A stretch of 64,000 nucleotides of DNA from CAZRVH01 sp964624905 (lineage in GTDB: Bacteria; Patescibacteriota; Gracilibacteria; Peribacterales; Peribacteraceae), in contig CAZUYK010000006.1 in assembly GCA_964624905.1 (NCBI GenBank), positions 1 through 64,000 on the forward strand, given 5' to 3'. The position numbers and the translations under genes are program-made. Position 1 is the stretch's first letter, and every line of letters begins with the position of its first letter. Under the pieces are notes generated by a model. The model saw only the letters and a program-made list of their open reading frames with translations, searched no databases and was not told the DNA's origin. Positions 33,259-40,518 of this stretch are shown one piece after another.

Positions 33259-34215
33259 TCACGGGCATGTCAGTACGAACCTGTCCAGGAGGGCGCGCAT
33301 TTCCTCCGGTGCTTCGTCGGTGGCTCGCAGAAGCCCTGTTTTTAAACGCACGTCCGATTCCGCCGCCCAGCGCACGAACGCGTTGATGTCGGACCCCCTG
33401 CACTTTTGGACGTAGGGCAGAAGCGAGCGCAGCGCGAACGGATGCACGCCGGTCTCCTCCGCGATTTCCTTCGAAGACACCACCCCGCTGTCCAACGCGA
33501 TGCGTACGGCCGCGGTGTTTTTCAGGAACGACAGGAGGATCGCCCACAATCCGTACGCGTCCCCTCCCCTATCAAGCGTTTTCTTCACGAATGCCGCCGC
33601 GTCTTTTTTCCTGCCCGCGCTCAGCAGGTCCGTCATCTTCCAAACGACGCCTTCGTCCGTCGGAATCGTCATAGCCTCGACGTCCTCCTTCGTGATCGGC
33701 TTTCCCCCGGCATGCAGCGCGAGTTTTTCCACCTCCCGCAGGAGCATTTCCTGGTCCTCGCCCACGAATTCGATCAGAAGATCCCTCGCCTTGGGATCCA
33801 TTTCCGCGCCGTTCGAACGGGCCGCATCCGACACCCACTGGGCGAGCATGGATCCCTTCAGCGGCGCGAATTCCTTTACGTCGGCCTTTGCCAAAAGCTG
33901 TTTGACGCCGCCAAGCCTCTTATCCGGCTTGGGGTCGGTGAACAGGACGATCACCTGTGGATGGATTTGTTCCAACAGAACGTCCACTTCCTCTTTATCG
34001 AGCTTGGGAATGCCATCGATGACGAACAAACGCTTCTCCGCCAGAAACGGCATCATCGACACTTCGTCCAACAGCGTCCGCAGCGATTGGGATTTGCCGT
34101 CCAGGCGTATCATATTGTCTTCCCCGTGTTTCCTGGTGAATTCCTGGACCCAGCGGGTCTTCTCTTCCTTTAATGCATGATGATTCTCCCCGGTGAAGAC
34201 GAACACTGCTGCCAT
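33259..34215 (-). CDS. holA: DNA polymerase III delta subunit
   Basis: 318 aa from the ATG at 34215. Part of the clamp loader. Family blocks: MAAVFVFTGENHHALKEEK (Walker-A-like region lacking ATPase residues, as usual for delta), EVSMMPFLAEKRLFVIDG, VIVLFTDPKPDKR, and the C-terminal helical collar with VWKMTDLLSAGRKKDA and LWAILLSFLKN. The frame runs to 34245, but the -10 box and homologous start favour 34215. Confidence 0.92.
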   Translation of the reverse strand: MAAVFVFTGENHHALKEEKTRWVQEFTRKHGEDNMIRLDGKSQSLRTLLDEVSMMPFLAEKRLFVIDGIPKLDKEEVDVLLEQIHPQVIVLFTDPKPDKRLGGVKQLLAKADVKEFAPLKGSMLAQWVSDAARSNGAEMDPKARDLLIEFVGEDQEMLLREVEKLALHAGGKPITKEDVEAMTIPTDEGVVWKMTDLLSAGRKKDAAAFVKKTLDRGGDAYGLWAILLSFLKNTAAVRIALDSGVVSSKEIAEETGVHPFALRSLLPYVQKCRGSDINAFVRWAAESDVRLKTGLLRATDEAPEEMRALLDRFVLTCP

Positions 34216-34221
34216 GCCCGC

Positions 34222-34227
34222 ATGGTA
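34222..34227 (-). promoter_or_regulatory. -10 box 6 nt before holA
   Basis: Minus strand TACCAT (4/6). Confidence 0.4.
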
Positions 34228-34335
34228 CAGCAATTTGGCTTCCATTTGCCATATTGATTCATTTTTTCATCAGCTTATAACAATACAATCTTAGTTTGCG
34301 TCAATGGCAACGGGATAGAGGGAAAAGCTGTTTTT

Positions 34336-34344
34336 TGGTATAAT
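34336..34344 (+). promoter_or_regulatory. Extended -10 of the dockerin operon
   Basis: TGG-TATAAT, perfect -10, then 8 nt to the ATG at 34353. No good -35 is present. Confidence 0.65.
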
Positions 34345-34352
34345 GATGGGAA

Positions 34353-34682
34353 ATGAAAACACACACGAAACACTGGCTCTCGCCGCAGATACTCGTCATC
34401 GCGCTGCTTTGCATGACCGCTTCCTTCGGTGTCGGGGTGCAGACGACGGGCGACGTGCAGACGATCGACCACACGAACGCAAACGATATCGCCCGCATGC
34501 CCGGCGACATGAACGGCGACGGAACCGTTGATCTCGAAGATGCCATCGAAACCCTCGAAATCGTCCGCGGATACAAGGCCGCAAGCGTCGACCAACTCAA
34601 AAACGATCCGACGGAAGACGGCAATATCACCATCGACGATACGATCAAAATCCTTCGCGAACTTCACACCCGCGCATTATGA
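34353..34682 (+). CDS. Dockerin type I domain protein
   Basis: 109 aa. N-terminal hydrophobic signal/anchor (ILVIALLCMTASFGVG), then a two-part dockerin: GDMNGDGTVDLEDAIETLEIVRG (a canonical DxNxDGxVxxxD calcium loop plus helix) and a second, weaker unit PTEDGNITIDDTIKILREL. Dockerins bind cohesin domains in a calcium-dependent way. The next gene, overlapping by 4 bp, has a cohesin-like domain, so the two products may bind each other at the cell surface. Confidence 0.88.
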   Translation: MKTHTKHWLSPQILVIALLCMTASFGVGVQTTGDVQTIDHTNANDIARMPGDMNGDGTVDLEDAIETLEIVRGYKAASVDQLKNDPTEDGNITIDDTIKILRELHTRAL

Positions 34683-35968
34683 AACACTTCAATCCCAAGC
34701 GTCTCGGCGCTTCCATCGCACTCGGTGCGATCATGACGGCGTTTCTGCCCGTCGGTACGGCCGTGGCGGCGGAAGAGCCGCGCTTTGAACTAAGACCGCA
34801 CTGTTCCGAGGAAGACGTAAAGAAAAATGCCTGCAAGACGTTCGCCACGCGTGATGCGCAGAGCTTCCAGACCGATACGCTCAAGATCGGCGATACATTG
34901 GACATGGATCTGCTCATCAAGAATCCCGGCAACGCCTCCATCGTGCGTTTCCGCGCATGGATGGGATACGATCCGACGGTCTTCTCCGGATCACTGGTAC
35001 AGATCGATAAGAATTTCGCAACGCCCGATCCCAAGGAAACGACCTTCTCCGCGAGTGACGGGTACATCAAGGCGGCGGCATCCGCACCGTCCGGCGCCAA
35101 GGGTGCCGACATCGTAGCCGCGCGCATCACGCTGAAAATTCTGAAGGCACCCGTTGCCAACACCGTCATCAGCTTCTATGACGCGACGAAAAAGCTAGAC
35201 AGCCACACGGCGATCATCGTGAAAGCCAGCGACAAGGAACAGAACATCGCGACGGGCGCACAAAGCTACCTGTTCGTACGTTTGCAAGCTGGAACCACGA
35301 CATCCTCCGCTGCGGTTTCCAGCATCGCGACAAGTTCGGCGCAGGCCGTATCCAGCGTCTCGTCCGCCGCCCAGGCGACTTCGGGAGCATCGGCTACATC
35401 CCTGTCTTCTTCTGTTTCCTCCGCATCAGTCTCTTCCGGCAGCGGGGCGGCTACCTCGTCCCTGACGAGCGTCCCGAACGTCGCATTCGCCCTGCTGCAA
35501 GTGCAGGGAGTACGCGTCACGACGGAAGGAAGCTCCGCGTTCCTTGCATGGAACCAGCTGAATGCCGGCAATCTTCTCGGTTACAACGTGTACTACGGCA
35601 CGGTGTCCGGAAAGTACATCCAGCGCCGCAGCGTGGATAAGGCGAATACGACGCTGACCATCCGCAGCCTCCCGGCCGGCACGCAGTACTATTTCGCAGT
35701 CCGCGGAGTGGATGCTAATAACAAAGAATCCGACTTCAGCCAGGAAGTGGCCGTGGTCATCGGCAATCCGTCGACATCCACGTCGCCGCTCACCGGTTCG
35801 GTGTCCGACCTCGGACCCAACGGCAAGACGCCGGGTACGGGTGGCAAAGTGGCCGGTGACACGGGGCCCGCTTCCACCGCACTGCTCTTCATCGCCGTTT
35901 CATCCATCGCGGGACTCGCCCTTGCCTTCCGCAGGCAATTCACCGCCAAGCATATCTCCCTTTCATGA
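34679..35968 (+). CDS. Cohesin-like and FN3 surface protein with sorting-like tail
   Basis: 429 aa. Signal peptide ending GTAVAA. Residues about 60-190 look cohesin-like (LKIGDTLDMDLLIKNPGNASIVRFRAWMGYDP, TFSASDGYIKAAAS, ADIVAARITLKIL). A 60-residue Ser/Ala/Thr linker follows, then an FN3 domain (GVRVTTEGSSAFLAWNQL...YNVYYGT...AGTQYYFAVRGVD). The end is DTGPAST, a TM helix, then RRQF. Cohesin identity is by pattern. Middle gene of a three-gene operon with 4-bp overlaps. Confidence 0.82.
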   Translation: MKHFNPKRLGASIALGAIMTAFLPVGTAVAAEEPRFELRPHCSEEDVKKNACKTFATRDAQSFQTDTLKIGDTLDMDLLIKNPGNASIVRFRAWMGYDPTVFSGSLVQIDKNFATPDPKETTFSASDGYIKAAASAPSGAKGADIVAARITLKILKAPVANTVISFYDATKKLDSHTAIIVKASDKEQNIATGAQSYLFVRLQAGTTTSSAAVSSIATSSAQAVSSVSSAAQATSGASATSLSSSVSSASVSSGSGAATSSLTSVPNVAFALLQVQGVRVTTEGSSAFLAWNQLNAGNLLGYNVYYGTVSGKYIQRRSVDKANTTLTIRSLPAGTQYYFAVRGVDANNKESDFSQEVAVVIGNPSTSTSPLTGSVSDLGPNGKTPGTGGKVAGDTGPASTALLFIAVSSIAGLALAFRRQFTAKHISLS

Positions 35969-36780
35969 CTACCATGCATCCACACTGGCAAGCCACGGAA
36001 GATGACGACTCCGTCGTCGTCCCCGTCGATTCCATGAGCGCGGCGCCCGTACGCGAGGCGGTCATCGAACCGCGCGTGACGGTACGCACTGCCTCCCGCA
36101 AGCCGGCGGCAGTTTTGGGGATACTTTTGGTTCTGGGAATCGGCTACGTGGCCATGGGAGGCGAATTCTCCCTTCCGGGCCAGGTTGCTTCCAATGCGGC
36201 TTCCATCGTGCTTACCAAAGACGGGCCGAACCCTGAATCGTTGAACGTCACGCCCGGAATGACCGTCGAATGGAAGAATGAAGATACCATCCCCCACGTC
36301 TTGTCCTTTGACGGCCTCAGCTCGGGAGGAAAGCCCCTCGAAACGTCGCCCATCTTCCCGGGATCAACCTCGAAAATGCTCATCCCCGCCACCGCGAAGG
36401 CCGGAACGTACGGATACATCTCGAAGACATCGGACATTTCCGGCGAGATCGTGATCGCGACGGCTTCCAAGAGTTCTTCCTCCGCCCCCAAGCTACCTGC
36501 GGTCTCCGCGGAACTGCCCTCCTCCGCATCGTCCGCGGTGGAGTTCCCCCCTTCGTCTTCCGCTCCCGCATTGCCCGCCTCCGCCCTTGTTCCCGTGAAC
36601 ATGCATACGGTCGGCAACCCGAACCAAAAACCCGTGGAACCGATGCATGCGGGCGCGCCGCTGGTGCCTGTTACCCAGCACAAGCCGCTGACGAACACGG
36701 CATCGGGACCCGCGAACTGGGTACTGATCGGACTCACGACGTTGGTCGTGCTTGTCGCGACGCGCAGGGCGTTTCGATAA
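35965..36780 (+). CDS. Cupredoxin-like anchored protein without copper ligands
   Basis: 271 aa. One TM near residues 48-66 (AAVLGILLVLGIGYVAMGG), then a cupredoxin-like beta domain: SIVLTKDGPNPESLNVTPGMTVEWKNEDTIPHVLSFD...AGTYGYISKTSDISGEIVI. In copper-binding relatives the last block has Cys, His and Met; here they are Ile, Thr and Ile, so only the first His remains. A Ser/Pro/Ala linker and a C-terminal SGPANW-TM-TRRAFR tail follow. Last gene of the dockerin operon. Confidence 0.8.
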   Translation: MTTMHPHWQATEDDDSVVVPVDSMSAAPVREAVIEPRVTVRTASRKPAAVLGILLVLGIGYVAMGGEFSLPGQVASNAASIVLTKDGPNPESLNVTPGMTVEWKNEDTIPHVLSFDGLSSGGKPLETSPIFPGSTSKMLIPATAKAGTYGYISKTSDISGEIVIATASKSSSSAPKLPAVSAELPSSASSAVEFPPSSSAPALPASALVPVNMHTVGNPNQKPVEPMHAGAPLVPVTQHKPLTNTASGPANWVLIGLTTLVVLVATRRAFR

Positions 36781-36840
36781 GTGACTTTTACCGCTGGTTC
36801 TTTGAGCCTTTCGGTATTTGACATATATTATTAATATTAC

Positions 36841-36868
36841 TTGATAATACTTTAGGAGCATGTATAAT
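36841..36868 (+). promoter_or_regulatory. csrA promoter
   Basis: TTGATA (5/6), 16-nt spacer, TATAAT, in an A/T-rich stretch; about 75 nt leader to the csrA ATG. Confidence 0.75.
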
Positions 36869-36950
36869 CATCCTATCTTTCCGAGCGATTGAGCGGATCA
36901 CGAAGGTCCGCATGGAATCGGAAAGTCACACACTTCCAAGAGGTGTACGG

Positions 36951-37211
36951 ATGTTGGTTCTTTCTCGTAAACGTGGCGAACAGATCCGTATCGGCGACGA
37001 CATCGTGGTAACGGTGCAGCGCCTGAAGGGAAATCGCGTCACTATTGGCATCGATGCTCCGCCGGAATGCAAAATCAAGCGGGGCGAGCTCGATGATCCC
37101 ATCGGCCCGCCGGGAGGCGCGCCTCCGCAGGCGAGTCCCGTACTCCCCGCAGCGAAAAGATCGCAAAAGCCTTCCCGCGTTCACAACCATGAACGCCGGG
37201 CAGCATCCTAA
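36951..37211 (+). CDS. csrA: Carbon storage regulator CsrA, C-terminally extended
   Basis: 86 aa from the ATG at 36951, preceded by AGAGGT at about 6 nt. RNA-binding translational regulator that recognises GGA in leaders. The core MLVLSRKRGEQIRIGDDIVVTVQRLKGNRVTIGIDAPPECKIKRGEL (given here as family description) keeps Leu4 and the key Arg near residue 44 in KIKRGEL. About 30 extra residues, Pro/Ala-rich then basic, follow. No FliW or flagellar gene is in the window. Confidence 0.93.
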   Translation: MLVLSRKRGEQIRIGDDIVVTVQRLKGNRVTIGIDAPPECKIKRGELDDPIGPPGGAPPQASPVLPAAKRSQKPSRVHNHERRAAS

Positions 37212-37248
37212 AAACAATGGACCGAGGCAGACTCTGCTTCGGATCCGG

Positions 37249-37274
37249 CCGGCACCCTCGGGTGCCGGTTTTTT
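37249..37274 (+). terminator. csrA terminator
   Basis: CCGGCACC/GGTGCCGG stem followed by TTTTTT; it overlaps the stop of the convergent gene. Confidence 0.9.
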
Positions 37275-37830
37275 ACATGCCTTGGGTCGCCACGCACTCC
37301 CCGCGTACGCAGGATACCGTCATGCGAGCGCACATCGCGCACGCGAGAGGGCTTCCTTCCTGCTGCCTGCAGGCCGCGTAGTCCTGCGCGGCTGCCAGCA
37401 CTCCCGACCCGGCCGACGCCGTGATCGCGGTGCCGCACGTTACGAAGGGGCAGCTGAAAACGAAAAGCGAGCAATCGGCATCCGTATCGCATGACCGCGA
37501 ACCGGCAACGGCGGCGTCATAGGCGTCCTTTCGTTGCTCACAGGATGCAACGGCACTGCTTCCGGCTGAAGAAGCGTATCCCCCGTGCGTGAGGCAGGGA
37601 TCCGCGAAGAAGTTAATCACGTGTCCGTCGGATGTGCAGGACGCAATGACAGTACCGTCCGCGCAACGATACGGCGCGCATTCATTGGCAGCGGACGCAT
37701 GCGACGATACGGATGATGCGTCATCTTCGATCAATGGCACGCGGTCTTCGCCCAGCCCCTGCAACATCATCGCGGCCACCGCCACGAACGATACCGCCAG
37801 GACGGATGCTACGATGGATTTCGCTGACAT
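37273..37830 (-). CDS. Secreted cysteine-rich protein
   Basis: 185 aa. N-terminal signal/anchor (SIVASVLAVSFVAVAAMML). Two Cys-rich parts: NECAPYRCADGTVIASCTSDG...DPCLTHGG and CEQRKDAYDAAVAGSRSCDTDADCSLFVFSCPF...CAMCARMTVSCVRGEC, with about 14 cysteines in all, so probably several disulfides. This looks like an exported disulfide-rich domain; no protease-inhibitor or toxin family can be named. Its ATG overlaps the stop region of a 22-aa ORF. Confidence 0.75.
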   Translation of the reverse strand: MSAKSIVASVLAVSFVAVAAMMLQGLGEDRVPLIEDDASSVSSHASAANECAPYRCADGTVIASCTSDGHVINFFADPCLTHGGYASSAGSSAVASCEQRKDAYDAAVAGSRSCDTDADCSLFVFSCPFVTCGTAITASAGSGVLAAAQDYAACRQQEGSPLACAMCARMTVSCVRGECVATQGM

Positions 37831-37831
37831 A

Positions 37832-37900
37832 TCACAACACGGTAAGGATCAATGCGAAGGATACGCCGGTAATGAAGGTGATGAAAGATTTCGTCTGCAT
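37832..37900 (-). CDS. 22-aa hydrophobic peptide upstream of the Cys-rich gene
   Basis: MQTKSFITFITGVSFALILTVL-stop: two residues of charge then one hydrophobic helix. Its TGA lies one base before the next ATG (TGATATG), which would allow coupled translation of the cysteine-rich protein. No ribosome-binding site is seen. Weak candidate. Confidence 0.3.
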   Translation of the reverse strand: MQTKSFITFITGVSFALILTVL

Positions 37901-37952
37901 AGAAAGCGGGATGGCATCTATGAAGACGGTGAAACCTCGGAATTCTGTCAGA

Positions 37953-39101
37953 TCAGCGGCATATAGGATCCGGATCGCTCGTGATCTGCGTGCCGTAATG
38001 GACCGTAAGGTAATATTTGCCGCTTCCGTCGACCGTTACGCCCATGCCCATGCCCCCATACGACGGATTGACTATGCTTTTGTAATGAGGCGCGCTTGCC
38101 TTCCCCTTCTCGCTCATGAAGAAATCGAAGGTCGAGCGGACGGCGTTGATCATGTCGCCCGTACAATCTTCCTTCTTGCAGCGGTACATCCCCCAGCCGA
38201 TATTCTCGGTATACGTGGAACCTTTCACGTTCTTGAAGTCGAGCCCCAGGGACGAGAACCAGTTACCCACCATCTTGTAATCGTAATACGCGGTTTGCCC
38301 GTCGCGTTTGTGATTGATAGTTCCGAGCCTGCGGGCCCTGTCGGACCATATCCATGCGGTGCGGATAAGCTGCCTGTCGGTTTTGTACGGGGCCAGACCT
38401 TCCTGTGCTCGTGCTTCGTTGACCCAACCGAGCCAGACACGTTGCACTTCCTGCATGTCGACTTTGGAAATCTTCTCCTCTTCAAATGAACTGCACTGCG
38501 CATCCAGGATCTTCTCCACGTTCACGGCGCCTCGGTCCGTCACGTCGTTCTGCAGCCTCCACAGCATCTCCGCCACCTGCACCCGGGTAAGGCGCATGAA
38601 GGCGGCTTGGACATCGTTCGGGATCGCGTTCTTGGATGCCAACGCACGGATCGCGCCTTCATACCATACGGATGTTTCCTTCGGTTTGATGCCGTACGCG
38701 CGCGTCAGCATCACCGACGCATCGGCCAATGTCACGTTGTCGGACGGATGGAAAAGACCGTCTTTTCCCCCTTGTACGATCTTCTCCTGCATGGCCAGGC
38801 AAACAGGTTGGTAGAACCAATCCTTCTTTTTGACGTCCCCGGGAACCTTGCATGAGCGGTTATCGGAAGGATCACGCAGCGTAATGAGGATCTTTACGAA
38901 CTCCGCGCGCGTGATGGTGCGATCCGGTTTGAAACTCCCGTCCTTGTATCCGTTCACCACGCCCTTCTCTTTCAGAAAAACGATCGCTGGAACATTTTCG
39001 TGAGCCGCGGGGATATCGGAGAAAACGCCGGTTGCCGCGAAGGCGTACGCGGGCGCGAGCAACAGCGATGCGGCGGACAAGAAATGTCGTACGTAGGGCA
39101 C
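37953..39101 (-). CDS. SLH-CAP surface protein
   Basis: 382 aa from a GTG start. Signal peptide (ending AYAFA), three SLH repeats (FSDIPAAHENVPAIVFLKEKGVVNGYKDGSFKPDRTITRAEF; WFYQPVCLAMQEKIVQGGKDGLFHPSDN; WYEGAIRALASKNAIPNDV), then a CAP/SCP domain: WLGWVNEARAQEGLAPYKTDRQLIRTA, YTENIGWGMYRC, SEKGKASAPHYKSIVNPSYGGMGMGV. CAP proteins are secreted; the bacterial role is mostly unknown. SLH repeats probably hold it on the wall. Confidence 0.9.
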   Translation of the reverse strand: MPYVRHFLSAASLLLAPAYAFAATGVFSDIPAAHENVPAIVFLKEKGVVNGYKDGSFKPDRTITRAEFVKILITLRDPSDNRSCKVPGDVKKKDWFYQPVCLAMQEKIVQGGKDGLFHPSDNVTLADASVMLTRAYGIKPKETSVWYEGAIRALASKNAIPNDVQAAFMRLTRVQVAEMLWRLQNDVTDRGAVNVEKILDAQCSSFEEEKISKVDMQEVQRVWLGWVNEARAQEGLAPYKTDRQLIRTAWIWSDRARRLGTINHKRDGQTAYYDYKMVGNWFSSLGLDFKNVKGSTYTENIGWGMYRCKKEDCTGDMINAVRSTFDFFMSEKGKASAPHYKSIVNPSYGGMGMGVTVDGSGKYYLTVHYGTQITSDPDPICR

Positions 39102-39107
39102 TTGCCG

Positions 39108-39113
39108 ATGCTA
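39108..39113 (-). promoter_or_regulatory. -10 box 6 nt before the SLH-CAP gene
   Basis: Minus strand TAGCAT with TG directly before it, 6 nt before the GTG start. Confidence 0.4.
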
Positions 39114-39202
39114 CAGATACGCGTACGGAATGCCAGGTTTTTCTTTTTGTTTTCGCCGTTTGCCAGCGGGCGGCGGCCCAAGCAAGGAACCTCCACTGGT
39201 CC

Positions 39203-39463
39203 TCAGCGGATGGACGCGAAGGACGTCTTCGTCGTCACGCGGCAGCCCAGCGTCTGCAGCTGGGTCTGGAACTTCCGTACACCCAAACTACGCATGGAGG
39301 TAGGCAGGTAGATATGGACGTTCGCCCTGTTGGGATAGCTGCGGACCCACTGGAGTAAATTTGACATTTCCTCTACGGGTAGCGACGTATTCGCACTGCT
39401 CACGACCGTGGAGAAGTCGATGACGAGTTCCTGAGGACGGATGATGGATGAAGTAACTTGCAT
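39203..39463 (-). CDS. Small hypothetical protein
   Basis: 86 aa from the ATG at 39463 (a frame to 39610 is open but crosses an A/T-rich non-coding-like stretch). It reads as a small alpha/beta domain: ELVIDFSTVVSSANTSLP, VEEMSNLLQWVRSYPNRANVHIYLP and GCRVTTKTSF. The style resembles STAS- or RNase-like small domains, but I cannot assign a family. A -10 box lies 7 nt before the chosen ATG. Confidence 0.6.
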   Translation of the reverse strand: MQVTSSIIRPQELVIDFSTVVSSANTSLPVEEMSNLLQWVRSYPNRANVHIYLPTSMRSLGVRKFQTQLQTLGCRVTTKTSFASIR

Positions 39464-39470
39464 GCACCTA

Positions 39471-39476
39471 AGTGTA
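39471..39476 (-). promoter_or_regulatory. -10 box 7 nt before the 39203-39463 gene
   Basis: Minus strand TACACT. Confidence 0.45.
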
Positions 39477-39568
39477 CTCACGTACACCTTCCATTTCAAG
39501 TGTTTTCCGGACGAATGATGGAATAAAAAGTGATTCGGTTTTCTCGCGTTGCTGCTGCGGAAATTTTT

Positions 39569-39588
39569 TTGCGATCGAAAAATCGCAA
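39569..39588. repeat. Short hairpin in the 39464-39634 gap
   Basis: TTGCGAT/ATCGCAA around CGAAAA. No T run in the useful direction; otherwise I see nothing in this gap. Confidence 0.4.
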
Positions 39589-39634
39589 CGTACGCCGCGC
39601 GGATTTTCATCGCGTGTGCAAGGCGTAGATTTTT

Positions 39635-40234
39635 TCAGCGGATGGAAAACAGATACCTGCGGTGGTAGATCCTCTGAACGATCTGACTCGAAACGACTGC
39701 CAACGCGACGATGACTGCGTACGCCCCCAGAATGTGCTGGTGTTCGACCCACGCCGGCAGCATGCGCTTCAGCATGGACAGGAAGAATACGAAGTACCAC
39801 GATGAAAACGACACCGCGCCCATCGCGAATGCGAGTCCTCGCAGGCGGTGGATGACATGCTTCGAACCGAACTCTTTCTTCAGGAAGGAAATATGGATCA
39901 TGCGCGGCGCGACGTACGCGTGCATCAGAACGCCGTTGATTGTCAGCACTGCGACGATCACGGTCTTGCTGAAAAACGCGGGGGATACGCTGTACGTTGG
40001 GATATTCGAAAGGTAGATACAGAAACCCGTCGCATACAAAAGGAACATCGCTCCCAAAATCACGTTCGAAAGGATGCCCATCACCTCCGTTTCCTTCTTC
40101 GAAATTTTAAAATCCTTCAAAAAACTGAAGAACAGGAGATCGGCAACGGTCGCCCCGCCCATGCCTATGACCACGCTGAGAATGTGAAAGGTAAGGAACA
40201 GACGCTGGTATTCGGCGAAAAAATCCATGGACAT
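39635..40234 (-). CDS. Polytopic membrane protein of unknown function
   Basis: 199 aa with five or six TM helices (FLTFHILSVVIGMGGATVADLLFF; GILSNVILGAMFLLYATGFCIYL; KTVIVAVLTINGVLMHAYVAPRM; GLAFAMGAVSFSSWYFVFFLSML; AYAVIVALAVVSSQIV, broken here by loops). Conserved-looking His residues lie in helices 1 and 3 (LTFHILS, GVLMHAY), as in heme or quinone membrane proteins. That is a suggestion only. ATG at codon 3 is an alternative. Confidence 0.75.
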   Translation of the reverse strand: MSMDFFAEYQRLFLTFHILSVVIGMGGATVADLLFFSFLKDFKISKKETEVMGILSNVILGAMFLLYATGFCIYLSNIPTYSVSPAFFSKTVIVAVLTINGVLMHAYVAPRMIHISFLKKEFGSKHVIHRLRGLAFAMGAVSFSSWYFVFFLSMLKRMLPAWVEHQHILGAYAVIVALAVVSSQIVQRIYHRRYLFSIR

Positions 40235-40240
40235 GAAGCG

Positions 40241-40249
40241 ATGGTATCA
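40241..40249 (-). promoter_or_regulatory. Extended -10 before the 39635-40234 gene
   Basis: Minus strand TGA-TACCAT, 6 nt before the ATG; same nine bases as the site before the UvrD-like gene. Confidence 0.5.
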
Positions 40250-40296
40250 ATCATCTCGACCCGTGCGCAAAAAGTTTACGTTGATGATTTTAATAA

Positions 40297-40382
40297 TGGT
40301 GGGCCGGGAAGGACTCGAACCTTCGAAGGCATAAGCCACCTGATTTACAGTCAGGCCCGTTTGACCGCTTCGGTACCGACCC
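40297..40382 (-). tRNA. tRNA-Tyr(GTA)
   Basis: 86 nt with encoded CCA and a long variable arm. Anticodon stem CCTGA/TCAGG closes CTGTAAA, anticodon GTA. Acceptor GGGTCGG/CCGGCCC. Confidence 0.95.
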
Positions 40383-40504
40383 ACGATATACTCTATTATA
40401 GCGTAAAAGAGCTGTTTTGGCTCGCGCAGTGTAGGGGAAGAATTGTGTACCATCAATAGATTCATCAAAACGCTCCATATGCTTCCATAGAGCTAAAAAT
40501 TGCA

Positions 40505-40510
40505 TATAAT
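40505..40510 (+). promoter_or_regulatory. -10 box 8 nt before the CFA synthase gene
   Basis: TATAAT, then CGGAGGCT, then ATG. GGAGG is present but the -10 is too close for it to lie far inside a transcript. Confidence 0.55.
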
Positions 40511-40518
40511 CGGAGGCT

